Origin: Actinomycetota bacterium
GTDB taxonomy: Bacteria > Actinomycetota > Actinomycetes > Nanopelagicales > Nanopelagicaceae
NCBI GenBank assembly: GCA_009702525.1
Contig: WLHW01000025.1
Span: forward strand, 1-14,750
Direction of reading: 5' to 3'
DNA: 14,750 bases
Shown here piece after piece: positions 1-6,649 of this stretch (within the stretch, counting starts at the first letter, position 1; each line of letters begins with the position of its first letter). The translations under genes and the position numbers were made by a program. The notes beneath the pieces were generated by a model. That model was not told where the DNA came from and did not search any database. It worked only from the letters and a program-made list of their open reading frames with translations.

Positions 1-54
1 CTCAGCCTCACTGGTCTTGATAACGATGCGATCTTCAAGTGGCTTAATGGCCAT
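1..54 (-). CDS. groES: Co-chaperonin GroES (N-terminal fragment, cut by window edge)
   Basis: Only the first 18 residues are visible, read as MAIKPLEDRIVIKTSEAE. This is the standard actinobacterial GroES/Cpn10 opening (the PLEDR block). GroES is the cytoplasmic lid of the GroEL folding chamber. Two in-frame ATGs exist, at 58-60 and 52-54. The ribosome-binding site at 63-70 lies 8 bases before the second but only 2 before the first, so I chose the second. The gene follows tsaD, as in mycobacteria, but has its own leader with a CIRCE operator, so it is probably a separate heat-regulated unit. The rest of groES, and any groEL, lies outside the window. Confidence 0.92.
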   Translation of the reverse strand, partial: MAIKPLEDRIVIKTSEAE

Positions 55-62
55 GTCCATAA

Positions 63-70
63 CTCCCTTT
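63..70 (-). promoter_or_regulatory. Ribosome-binding site of groES, decides the start
   Basis: On the minus strand this reads AAAGGGAG, a strong Shine-Dalgarno sequence. Its spacing of 8 bases to the ATG at 52-54 is ideal. The spacing of 2 bases to the ATG at 58-60 is too short, so translation most likely starts at MAIKPL and not MDMAIKPL. Confidence 0.65.
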
Positions 71-96
71 GCTTTGTTTTCCTCGTGCGGGCCTAG

Positions 97-123
97 TTAG
101 CAGTGTGGGCCCGTGAGTGCTAA
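97..123 (-). promoter_or_regulatory. CIRCE operator (HrcA binding site) upstream of groES
   Basis: In the groES direction the sequence is TTAGCACTC, nine bases, then CACTGCTAA. The CIRCE consensus is TTAGCACTC-N9-GAGTGCTAA. The promoter-proximal arm is perfect, the second arm differs at two of nine positions, and the spacer is exactly nine bases. CIRCE is the operator of the heat-shock repressor HrcA, which controls groES/groEL operons in many bacteria including actinobacteria. The element lies 43 bases before the groES start, just downstream of a candidate promoter, so bound HrcA would block initiation there. An hrcA gene is not in the window. Confidence 0.92.
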
Positions 124-127
124 CGCA

Positions 128-156
128 AGGTTAGAGGTGCCTATTCCCAAGGGCAA
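128..156 (-). promoter_or_regulatory. Candidate sigma-70-type promoter of groES
   Basis: On the minus strand TTGCCC (151-156, 4 of 6 matches to TTGACA) is followed after 17 bases by TAACCT (128-133, 3 of 6 matches to TATAAT, keeping the first, second and last bases). Transcription would begin at or just before the CIRCE element, the usual arrangement. The -10 is weak, so this rests mainly on spacing and position. The region between tsaD and groES is about 109 bases and holds only this control region. I see no clear terminator for tsaD. Confidence 0.4.
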
Positions 157-163
157 ATCGGGC

Positions 164-1198
164 CTAGGACAGGCTTATAACCCCCACTGGCAGGCTGGAA
201 TCGGCATCAAAGGCGATAGGGCTGGGGGCACGGTTGGCGGCGACCATCAGTGAGCCAAGGGCTGCAACCATGGCGCCGTTGTCAGTGCATAGGCCAGGGG
301 CTGGAATCCGAAGGCGAATGCCAGCCTTGTCGCAGCGCTGGATAGCTAGCGCTCGCAAACGGGAGTTAGCTGCAACTCCCCCGGCAATTACCAAGGAGTC
401 GATTCCCGTTGCTTTACATGCAGCTAAGGATTTCAACAATAAAACATCGACGATCGCCTCTTGGAAAGATGCCGCCACATTGGCCTTTGCATAATCAGGT
501 GTCGCCTCCAAATATCTTGCGACTGCGGTTTTTAACCCTGAGAAAGAAAAATCGTAAGGACGGGTCTGCCAATCATTAGATGTAGTGAGACCGCGAGGAA
601 AATCAATTGCCTGTGCATCTCCGGTTTGCGCTAATGCATCGATTGCTGGTCCTCCCGGAAAACCTAACTTCATGACTCTAGCAATTTTATCAAAGGCCTC
701 GCCGGCGGCATCATCCATCGTTGCACCAAGTTTAGTAATTGATGTAGTTATGTCATCGACCTGTAAAAGTGAAGAGTGACCACCGCTCACTAAGAGCGCA
801 ATAGTTGGATCTAGCGGTTCATCGTGGGTTAAGAAATCAACACTGATGTGTGCAGCTAAATGATTAACTGCAAAAATAGGTTTATTGAGACCGAGTGCCA
901 AACCAGTTGCAGCGCTGACCCCAACAAGAAGAGCACCGACTAAACCTGGACCGGCAGTTACGGCTACTGCATCTATATCTTTCAAAGTTAAATTAGAATC
1001 CTGTAAAGCTTTTTTAATTGTGGGTTGCATAGCTTCTAGATGGGCACGGCTTGCAATCTCTGGGACAACTCCCCCAAAGCGTGCATGCTCTTCAACACTA
1101 GATGCAATCACATTAGCTAGCAGCGTACGTCCACGAACAATGCCCACTGCGGTTTCATCGCACGAAGTTTCGATTCCTAAAACTATTGGCGCACTCAT
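164..1198 (-). CDS. tsaD: tRNA N6-adenosine threonylcarbamoyltransferase TsaD
   Basis: This cytoplasmic enzyme transfers the threonylcarbamoyl group of threonylcarbamoyl-AMP to A37 of ANN-decoding tRNAs (t6A modification), working with TsaB and TsaE. The 344 residues match the usual bacterial length (about 335-345). Visible features are the ASKHA-type N-terminal ETSCDET (about 10-16), the AGPGLVG loop (82-88), metal-binding His113 and His117 in NHLAAH, SGGHS (138-142), AAGEAFDK (164-171), GGVAANSR (273-280) and the third metal ligand Asp306 in TDNGAM. The start ATG overlaps the rimI stop codon (ATGA), with a purine-rich AAGAG just upstream. It is the last gene of tsaE-tsaB-rimI-tsaD. Nothing is missing from the active site. 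Confidence 0.98.
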   Translation of the reverse strand: MSAPIVLGIETSCDETAVGIVRGRTLLANVIASSVEEHARFGGVVPEIASRAHLEAMQPTIKKALQDSNLTLKDIDAVAVTAGPGLVGALLVGVSAATGLALGLNKPIFAVNHLAAHISVDFLTHDEPLDPTIALLVSGGHSSLLQVDDITTSITKLGATMDDAAGEAFDKIARVMKLGFPGGPAIDALAQTGDAQAIDFPRGLTTSNDWQTRPYDFSFSGLKTAVARYLEATPDYAKANVAASFQEAIVDVLLLKSLAACKATGIDSLVIAGGVAANSRLRALAIQRCDKAGIRLRIPAPGLCTDNGAMVAALGSLMVAANRAPSPIAFDADSSLPVGVISLS

Positions 1199-1650
1199 TG
1201 CAGCTCTTTTCGCATCACGAGAGCATCAAGACCTGCGCCATAGTAATTAGTGCGCACAGAGATCTGCTGATAACCCAGTTGCTTATAAAGATTTATAGCC
1301 GCAATATTCTCTGTTCCGACTTCCAGCATCATGGCGTTGGACTCTTTATCCATTGCCCAGCGCTCCAACTGCTCCATAAAGGCCTTGCCGATGCCGGCTT
1401 TACGGTGCTCTGAAAGCACACCCACGGTCAATACATCGGCTTCAATACCCGGGGCTGGGACCATCACAGCTGCATAGCCAATGATCTGATTCTCTGTATC
1501 GAGGGCGACAATAAAAAAGTGTGTGCGAGGAACGCCTTTGAACTCTTCCTTGAACTGCCCCATCGACCATGGAGAGTCTGCAAATAAGGTTTTTTCCATA
1601 GAAACTAGAACGGGAAGATCTAGAACAGAGGCCTCTCGAAAAGTTGTCAT
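1195..1650 (-). CDS. rimI: RimI-type protein N-alpha-acetyltransferase (GNAT family)
   Basis: A GNAT acetyltransferase of 151 residues. RimI acetylates the N-terminus of ribosomal protein S18 in E. coli, and mycobacterial RimI has been reported to have broader substrate use. Visible features are the acetyl-CoA pyrophosphate-binding loop RKAGIG (83-88), the TEN-AINLY segment (113-122) with the conserved Asn, the LYKQLGY helix-strand (121-127) typical of GNAT motif B, and the RimI-like C-terminal YYGAGLDALVM (136-146). The gene is joined by ATGA overlaps to tsaB (upstream) and tsaD (downstream). This is the standard actinobacterial placement and implies translational coupling. The ribosomal substrate here is inferred from the family only. 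Confidence 0.93.
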   Translation of the reverse strand: MTTFREASVLDLPVLVSMEKTLFADSPWSMGQFKEEFKGVPRTHFFIVALDTENQIIGYAAVMVPAPGIEADVLTVGVLSEHRKAGIGKAFMEQLERWAMDKESNAMMLEVGTENIAAINLYKQLGYQQISVRTNYYGAGLDALVMRKELQ

Positions 1651-2180
1651 CTATCTGCCGTCGCCACTGCATCTGGATGTCGCAAGTAAATTGGTTCGGC
1701 AAACTCTTCAGCTAAAGCAACTAAAGCAATCAGATCCGGAAAAAGATTGTTATGTATTTCGTTACCTAGAACATCACTTGGAAAACTCACGGCTGGATTA
1801 CCCACGCGAACACCATCCACGTAACGTGCCCAATAAACCTCTTTGCGGCGGGCGTCAACAGCGATGATGAAATCCTTTGACGTGACCTGAGCTGCAATTG
1901 CATCAAGTGAACAAACTCCACGCACGTGAATATTTCGAGCTAAAGCAAAGCTGCGCGCAAAAGCGATTCCGATTCGTAAACCAGTAAATGGGCCGGGTCC
2001 CATACCCACAACTACTTCATCAATGGTTCGACCTACGATTGCTTCAGCAACTAGCGCTGGTAGCGCTGGACCATGTGCAGTTGCGCCATCTTTGTGACCA
2101 CTCCAAAGTATTTTCCCGTTTTCTATGACTGCCACACATGTGCGTGAAGTAGATGTATCTATTGCAAGTGAGATAGTCAT
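1647..2180 (-). CDS. tsaB: t6A-synthesis scaffold protein TsaB
   Basis: TsaB is a TsaD paralogue of the ASKHA fold that lacks catalytic activity. It dimerises with TsaD and, with TsaE, supports t6A formation on tRNA. The family hallmark GPGPFTGLRIG is at residues 61-71, the N-terminal strand reads SLAIDTSTS (4-12), and DARRKEVYWA is at 109-118. I place the start at 2180 (MTISLAIDTS), where it overlaps the tsaE stop as ATGA. An in-frame ATG at 2213 would add 11 residues that do not resemble the family. At 177 residues the protein is short (E. coli TsaB has about 231): the part after the DAR..EVYWA segment is compact. The fold core is intact, so I read it as a trimmed but functional copy. Confidence 0.95.
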   Translation of the reverse strand: MTISLAIDTSTSRTCVAVIENGKILWSGHKDGATAHGPALPALVAEAIVGRTIDEVVVGMGPGPFTGLRIGIAFARSFALARNIHVRGVCSLDAIAAQVTSKDFIIAVDARRKEVYWARYVDGVRVGNPAVSFPSDVLGNEIHNNLFPDLIALVALAEEFAEPIYLRHPDAVATADR

Positions 2181-2611
2181 AAAACAAAACCATCCCAACG
2201 CTTTCCAATACAAGCAATCTCCACTTTTCTAACTTCTTCACTACGGTCTATAGAGATCTCTAACCGATCCTCGTTGAGCCGCGCTGATTCCGCTCCACCC
2301 CATTCGACAACTGTCACTGAATGAGCTGTATCTAGATCTAAATCATCCACATAGAGGCTGGGGTTGCTGGTATCTAGTAAGCGATACGCATCGACGTGAA
2401 TCATTGGTACAGCGCCTTTATGAACTCTGGAGATAACAAATGTGGGTGAAGTAATGTCATTAAATCCAAGACCGCTGCCGATTCCTTGTGCCAAAACAGT
2501 CTTGCCCGCACCCAAAGGCCCATTGATAAGGATGAGATCGCCCGGCTTCACCTGTTGGGCTATAGCGATTCCCAGTGCAAACATCGCGTCAGGGCTAGCA
2601 ACGGTAATCAT
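2177..2611 (-). CDS. tsaE: t6A-synthesis ATPase TsaE
   Basis: A small P-loop ATPase that binds the TsaB-TsaD complex and allows repeated rounds of t6A synthesis. From the ATG at 2611 it has 144 residues: Walker A GPLGAGKT (31-38), the switch-like TSPTF (54-58), HVDAYR (72-77) and VVEWGG (101-106), all family signatures. The frame stays open to a TTG at 2632, but that codon lies inside the terminator hairpin of the preceding gene and the added residues are unrelated, so the ATG is preferred. No Shine-Dalgarno sequence precedes it (the leader is pyrimidine-rich), so translation may be leaderless or start weakly. First gene of the tsaE-tsaB-rimI-tsaD unit. Confidence 0.95.
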   Translation of the reverse strand: MITVASPDAMFALGIAIAQQVKPGDLILINGPLGAGKTVLAQGIGSGLGFNDITSPTFVISRVHKGAVPMIHVDAYRLLDTSNPSLYVDDLDLDTAHSVTVVEWGGAESARLNEDRLEISIDRSEEVRKVEIACIGKRWDGFVL

Positions 2612-2630
2612 AAGAAGTAAAGAGTAAAGC

Positions 2631-2662
2631 AAAGGAGGGCCTGGTTTCCCAGGCCCTCCTTT
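2631..2662 (-). terminator. Strong intrinsic terminator after the hydrolase gene
   Basis: A perfect 14-base-pair stem (2631-2644 pairs with 2649-2662) with a 4-base loop, rich in GC in its middle. On the minus strand it is followed by a T-rich tract (CTTTACTCTTTACTTCTT). It begins 14 bases after the hydrolase stop codon and separates the transporter/cell-wall block from the tsaE block. The upstream arm contains AAAGGAGGG, a perfect ribosome-binding sequence, but it is paired in the hairpin and too far (over 40 bases) from the tsaE ATG to serve it. Confidence 0.88.
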
Positions 2663-2676
2663 GTATATGCCTCGAT

Positions 2677-4329
2677 TTAGCTCTGCTCGTTGTAGTACTT
2701 GAGCAGAGGCGCACGGAAGAGTGGATCAATTGCAAGTGATCCAGCCTTACGGACGGCGGTTACTAATGCGCCGCCACGTGGTAACTCACCAGTTTGTCCA
2801 GCAGATACCAAAGTCTTGGCAACCATGAGCAACTGAGAAGTTGTGAAGTTACAGTGATTTGTTCCTTGAGCTGCAGGTGTTGATGTAATTGGAGAACCTG
2901 TAGTTGAATCAAAGGTCGTGTAACCCTTTCCGGATGTCTGATTCCACAACATTAGTAGCTTATTGCGAACCGGAACAAAGCCGTTAACTTTCGCGGCCTT
3001 GAATGCTGCAACTTTTTCTGCAGCATATTGCTCTGCATACTTGTCAACGACAAGTTGTGATGCACCTGCAGGAGTAATTGGATCTGCAACGCCAACCATC
3101 AAGATTGTCGGAACGTTGATTTTTCCAGTGTTATGTTGCAATGCATTCATCTTGGCAATTGCTGCGGCATTTCCTACTGCGCGTGGAGCGCCTGGATTTG
3201 CTGCTGACAAAGCGCCAAGAAGGGCGTTGATTACGGTGTTGCCAGAAAGAGCAGCGTTATAAATAACTTTCTCATTCACAATACGTGCTGAGTAATCAGT
3301 CTTTGTGTTATCAAAGATTGCTCCGCCAGCCTGTAGCTCAACATCTTGCGTAGCAAGAATTGCAAGAATCGCAGCGTTAGTTCCATTTTCTAGGATTGCT
3401 AATGCTGGGCTCACCGCTAATGGGAAAGTCAACTTGAGCGCTCCTGCTGGACCACTGAGCGAATCAAAGTGAGCAGACTGTGTTGGTAGACCCGCCATCA
3501 ATCCAAGTAGCAAGAGAGCGCTTCGAGATGGAACTCCACCTGCTGCGAGCGCCTTACCTGTTGCACTTGATGTCGTTGGCCAAGCACCACTTGAAACTCC
3601 AGCCTGCAACTGGCCCATAACGGTAAGAACTTTCACGATATCTGTTATCGCTTCACCGTTACCGGCAGCACCTGCAGAGTAGTTTCCGCCCTTGATCGTT
3701 GGATCAAAGAGTGTCTTTACACCCCACAAGAAATCACCAGCCATCGTTAATTCAGCATTAACTGAAGTATCTGCCATACACATTGGTGCAACGGCAGAGA
3801 CTAACTCTGGATGTGTTTCGGCAAGTGCCTGTGTAATTGCACCGCCAAGAGATGATCCCCATGCAACAACTTTCTTAGTTGTAGGGAACTGCTTCTTGAA
3901 TGTGTCGATCAGTTCAACATTTGTAGCAAGAGCTGAATCTAAATTCCACCCTTGACGAGCAAAACCTGAACCTATAATGGCCACGCCTTGGCTAAAGAGA
4001 TAGCCGGCAACGGTCATATTGCCACCAGGAACTGGCTCGGGAGTGTTTGTAATTTTGTAGCCGCCAACAATTGGGATTCCAGCTGGAATATCAACGTTGT
4101 AGCGGTATCCATGTGAATACAGTGCAACAGTTCCATTGAAATTAGCTGGAACCATCATTGAGTACGGTGCACCATCAGAAGTTACACCAGCACACGACTG
4201 AACTGGAGATTTGCCATCGCAAGCAGGTGCAGCGTTTGCTGCAACTGGAATCGAAACAAGAACTCCGGTAATAAGTGCCGCTGCTGAAACAAATCCAACG
4301 AAACGAACTTTAGTAGATGAGAGTTTCAT
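2677..4329 (-). CDS. Secreted alpha/beta hydrolase with large cap region
   Basis: A 550-residue exported hydrolase of unknown substrate. A Sec signal peptide (Lys/Arg-rich start, hydrophobic core about 10-30) ends with a likely cut after ANA at 31-33. The alpha/beta-hydrolase signals are an HG oxyanion-type segment (SHGYR, 72-76), the nucleophile elbow GSSLG (158-162, Ser160), a probable acid Asp416 in VADPITP, and a probable His492 in TNHCN. Between about 190 and 390 lies a long Ala/Gly-rich segment, which I read as a cap over the active site. Four cysteines (37, 46, 184, 493) would suit disulfides outside the cell. Its ATG overlaps the livK stop by one base (TAATG) and AAAGGA lies 11 bases before it, so the two are probably translated together. 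Esterase, amidase or peptidase activity are all possible. No close relative was recognised. Confidence 0.85.
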   Translation of the reverse strand: MKLSSTKVRFVGFVSAAALITGVLVSIPVAANAAPACDGKSPVQSCAGVTSDGAPYSMMVPANFNGTVALYSHGYRYNVDIPAGIPIVGGYKITNTPEPVPGGNMTVAGYLFSQGVAIIGSGFARQGWNLDSALATNVELIDTFKKQFPTTKKVVAWGSSLGGAITQALAETHPELVSAVAPMCMADTSVNAELTMAGDFLWGVKTLFDPTIKGGNYSAGAAGNGEAITDIVKVLTVMGQLQAGVSSGAWPTTSSATGKALAAGGVPSRSALLLLGLMAGLPTQSAHFDSLSGPAGALKLTFPLAVSPALAILENGTNAAILAILATQDVELQAGGAIFDNTKTDYSARIVNEKVIYNAALSGNTVINALLGALSAANPGAPRAVGNAAAIAKMNALQHNTGKINVPTILMVGVADPITPAGASQLVVDKYAEQYAAEKVAAFKAAKVNGFVPVRNKLLMLWNQTSGKGYTTFDSTTGSPITSTPAAQGTNHCNFTTSQLLMVAKTLVSAGQTGELPRGGALVTAVRKAGSLAIDPLFRAPLLKYYNEQS

Positions 4330-5621
4330 TAGTTAGGTAATCCTTTCGCTGGCATTGCTGGACGCTTATATGTTGACTTTACAACTGCGCCATTTCCTGA
4401 ATCAGTTGTATACACGGTGTATACGCCACCTGCAGGCTTGAGATCTCCTGTTGGTGAGTACTTACCAAACCAATAACCGTTGTATCCAACGTGGCTAGTG
4501 GTTGAGTAGTTCAATGGAACAAGTGCTGCGCTAGCAAAATTCTTGCCTGATTTTTCAATTGCGGCAATAAGAGATTTACGAGTTGGATTTGTACCAGCAG
4601 CCTTAAGCGCTTGAGCAGTTAAGAAAGCAGTGTTCATTCCCACCATGACGTTGTTATCAAAAGTCTCGGTTGGGTTTGCCTTCAAATAGATCTCCTGGAA
4701 CAGCTTGACGTACTCATCGGCTGTGTCAGTAGTCGCTGGAGCAAATGATGCTCCTACTGCGTTATAAAGCACTCCGGCTGGAACGCCTGAGGCCTTAATA
4801 GTTGTTGCATCTCCACCAACGGATCCAAGGATCCACTGTGGTGCAAATTTCATGACTGACGCTGTTCCTAGAGCAGCAGCAGTCGCACTCGAAACTCCGA
4901 AGAGAATTACTACTTCAGCGCCACCAGCTTGCAACTTAGTTACCCACTGTGCAGGGCTAACCTTGTCGCCTTGAGAGCCAGATGCATATGCAACCTTGAC
5001 GTCGAAGTTGAGTCCAGCCTGCTTAAAGCCAGCAAGTGCGTCATCACCAAAGTCGTCATCTTGGTAAAGCAAGCCCAATTTCTTTCCAGCAAAGTTATCT
5101 TTAATGTATTCGGCCATAATCTTGGCTTCCATGATGTAAGAAGGAAGTAATGAGAAAGTAGTTGGGTACTTCTTCTTATCAGCAAAACCGCTAAAACCAG
5201 TATTAACGAAAAGAGTTGGAATTCCACGAGCACCTGGATTAACGACGGAAGCTACCGCTTTGTTATTTGCTGTACCTAATGGAGCCAAAAGCGCCATAAC
5301 CTTATCTTTTAAGATAAGTTCATTAGTCTTAGCAACAGCCAATGTAGGTACGTACTGGTCATCTTTGACAACAAGAGTCAGCTTGCGACCATTGATACCG
5401 CCATTTGCGTTGACGTAATCAAAATACGCCTTCACTGCACCAGGAATCTTGTTGTAGCCTGGAGAAGCGGTTCCTGTCATTGGAAGAGTCATTCCGAGTT
5501 TAATCTCAGAAGAGCTCACTCCAACTTCTGCTGCTTGTGCCGGAATTGCAGTGACTGCAAGGCTGGCAACTGCGATTGTCGCGCAAACTGTAAACAGTTT
5601 CCTGCGATTCATTGCTTTCAT
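4329..5621 (-). CDS. LivK-like extracellular substrate-binding protein of a branched-chain-type ABC importer
   Basis: A 430-residue binding protein of the periplasmic-binding-protein type 1 (Peripla_BP_6 / LivK) group. The signal peptide (RRKLF start, hydrophobic 11-27) has a cut site after AQA (28-30). The mature start EVGVSSSEIKLGMTLPMTG is typical of the family, followed by VNANGGINGRKL (about 75-86). Such proteins bind leucine-type amino acids, but relatives bind amides, urea or aromatic acids, so the ligand is unknown. The signal peptide has no lipobox cysteine at the cleavage site, unlike most binding proteins of monoderm bacteria. Start: GGAAGGA lies 5 bases before the ATG at 5621, which favours it over the ATG at 5612. 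It follows livM after 32 bases and overlaps the hydrolase gene by one base. Confidence 0.93.
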   Translation of the reverse strand: MKAMNRRKLFTVCATIAVASLAVTAIPAQAAEVGVSSSEIKLGMTLPMTGTASPGYNKIPGAVKAYFDYVNANGGINGRKLTLVVKDDQYVPTLAVAKTNELILKDKVMALLAPLGTANNKAVASVVNPGARGIPTLFVNTGFSGFADKKKYPTTFSLLPSYIMEAKIMAEYIKDNFAGKKLGLLYQDDDFGDDALAGFKQAGLNFDVKVAYASGSQGDKVSPAQWVTKLQAGGAEVVILFGVSSATAAALGTASVMKFAPQWILGSVGGDATTIKASGVPAGVLYNAVGASFAPATTDTADEYVKLFQEIYLKANPTETFDNNVMVGMNTAFLTAQALKAAGTNPTRKSLIAAIEKSGKNFASAALVPLNYSTTSHVGYNGYWFGKYSPTGDLKPAGGVYTVYTTDSGNGAVVKSTYKRPAMPAKGLPN

Positions 5622-5653
5622 TTGTTTCCTTCCATCGAGGGTTGTGTAGAGCT

Positions 5654-6649
5654 TTAATGCTTTTCTCGTGCAGCTTTTCGTGCTTGGCGTGTACGGTGTT
5701 GCTCAACTGGACCATTTGGAACAAAGAGAACAGTAAGAATCAACAACGTACTAACCATCAAACCGGGCAAATTTGTAGTGAGCCTCTCTGAAACACCAAT
5801 ACGTGTCGCCACGGCATCGGCAATTTCTGGGATTGCCACCAACGTTACAGCGCCAATCATGACGCCTGAGAGGGTACTTACGCCAGAGAGAACCGCCCCC
5901 GTTAATAGGGAAAATGAGAGGGTAAGCGGGAAGGCACTGGGTGAGACGATGCCAATTGTCATGGAAAGGAGTGCTCCCGCAAGGCCAGCTACGCCAGCAC
6001 TGATGGTGAAGGCCAAGATCTTTGACCGAGAAACGTTGATTCCCGATAGGGCAGCTGCAGTCTCATTGCTGCGCCCAGCTCTCCAATTTCGTCCAAACCT
6101 GGATCTCAAAATATTGGCCACGAGCCACATAGAAATGAGAGCTGCTAGAGCTGCAATCCAAAAAAACCATTTGTATTGAGTAAAGCCTTCACCCAACGAT
6201 GGTGGTGGAAAACCTACATCAAAGAAAATTCCTTGCTCTCCGCCTAAAATCGAAAATTGATTTGCCAGCGACGGTAATCCAATTGCTAATGCAAGAGTTG
6301 TACCAGCTAAATATGGTCCTGACAGACGTGCAGCTGCAGCGCCCAATAAAGCTCCTCCAATTGCCGCAATTAAGACTGCAATAACAAATGTAAGAATTAC
6401 AGGAGTATGAAAACTATTTCTGGAAATTACAGCACTGTAGGCACCAATCGCCATTAAAGCACCATGACCGAGTGAAACTTGACCCGAATAACCAGTGAGT
6501 AAAATAATTGAAGAGATCGCAACTACAAAAACAGCAATTGATGCACCCTGGTATACGCGAAGCTCATCAACTCTATTGCCAAGAAGAAAAAGAATAAAAC
6601 CAGAAACTACATACAACCCTAATTTATTTGCACCTTTTAACTTATCCAC
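5654..6649 (-). CDS. livM: Branched-chain-type ABC importer permease LivM
   Basis: An inner-membrane permease of the BPD_transp_2 family, pairing with LivH to form the channel. It is hydrophobic throughout, with about eight to ten membrane segments. The SGQVSLGHGALMAIGAY stretch near the first third is the LivM hallmark, and LSGINVSRSKILAFTISAGVAGLAGAL is the cytoplasmic coupling region. The start is the GTG at 6649 (VDKLKGANKLG), giving 331 residues, the usual length, with an 8-base overlap with livH. The frame is open to 6769, but those extra 40 residues lie over the 3' end of livH and look like a translation of its antisense-free second frame, not LivM. The C-terminus is basic. Confidence 0.93.
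   Translation of the reverse strand: MDKLKGANKLGLYVVSGFILFLLGNRVDELRVYQGASIAVFVVAISSIILLTGYSGQVSLGHGALMAIGAYSAVISRNSFHTPVILTFVIAVLIAAIGGALLGAAAARLSGPYLAGTTLALAIGLPSLANQFSILGGEQGIFFDVGFPPPSLGEGFTQYKWFFWIAALAALISMWLVANILRSRFGRNWRAGRSNETAAALSGINVSRSKILAFTISAGVAGLAGALLSMTIGIVSPSAFPLTLSFSLLTGAVLSGVSTLSGVMIGAVTLVAIPEIADAVATRIGVSERLTTNLPGLMVSTLLILTVLFVPNGPVEQHRTRQARKAAREKH

Noticed and set aside
139..163. Terminator after tsaD (inverted GCC..GGC and CCCAAGGG near 140-163)
   Set aside because: Short, interrupted pairing with no T tract; the stretch is better explained as the groES promoter region.
885..1250. Plus-strand open frames inside tsaD, the hydrolase, livM, livG and others, such as this 121-residue one
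   Set aside because: They lie opposite well-identified genes, have no ribosome-binding site or recognisable domain, and have the composition expected of antisense reading.
2181..2213. ATG start for tsaB at 2213
   Set aside because: It adds 11 residues unlike TsaB, whereas the ATG at 2180 gives the ATGA overlap seen throughout this operon.
2612..2632. TTG start for tsaE at 2632
   Set aside because: The codon lies in the terminator hairpin and the seven added residues (mostly Leu) are not family-like; the ATG at 2611 fits.
4329..5621. Naming the binding protein livK with leucine as ligand
   Set aside because: The family also binds amides, urea and aromatic acids, and the ligand residues cannot be judged by eye, so no gene symbol was given.
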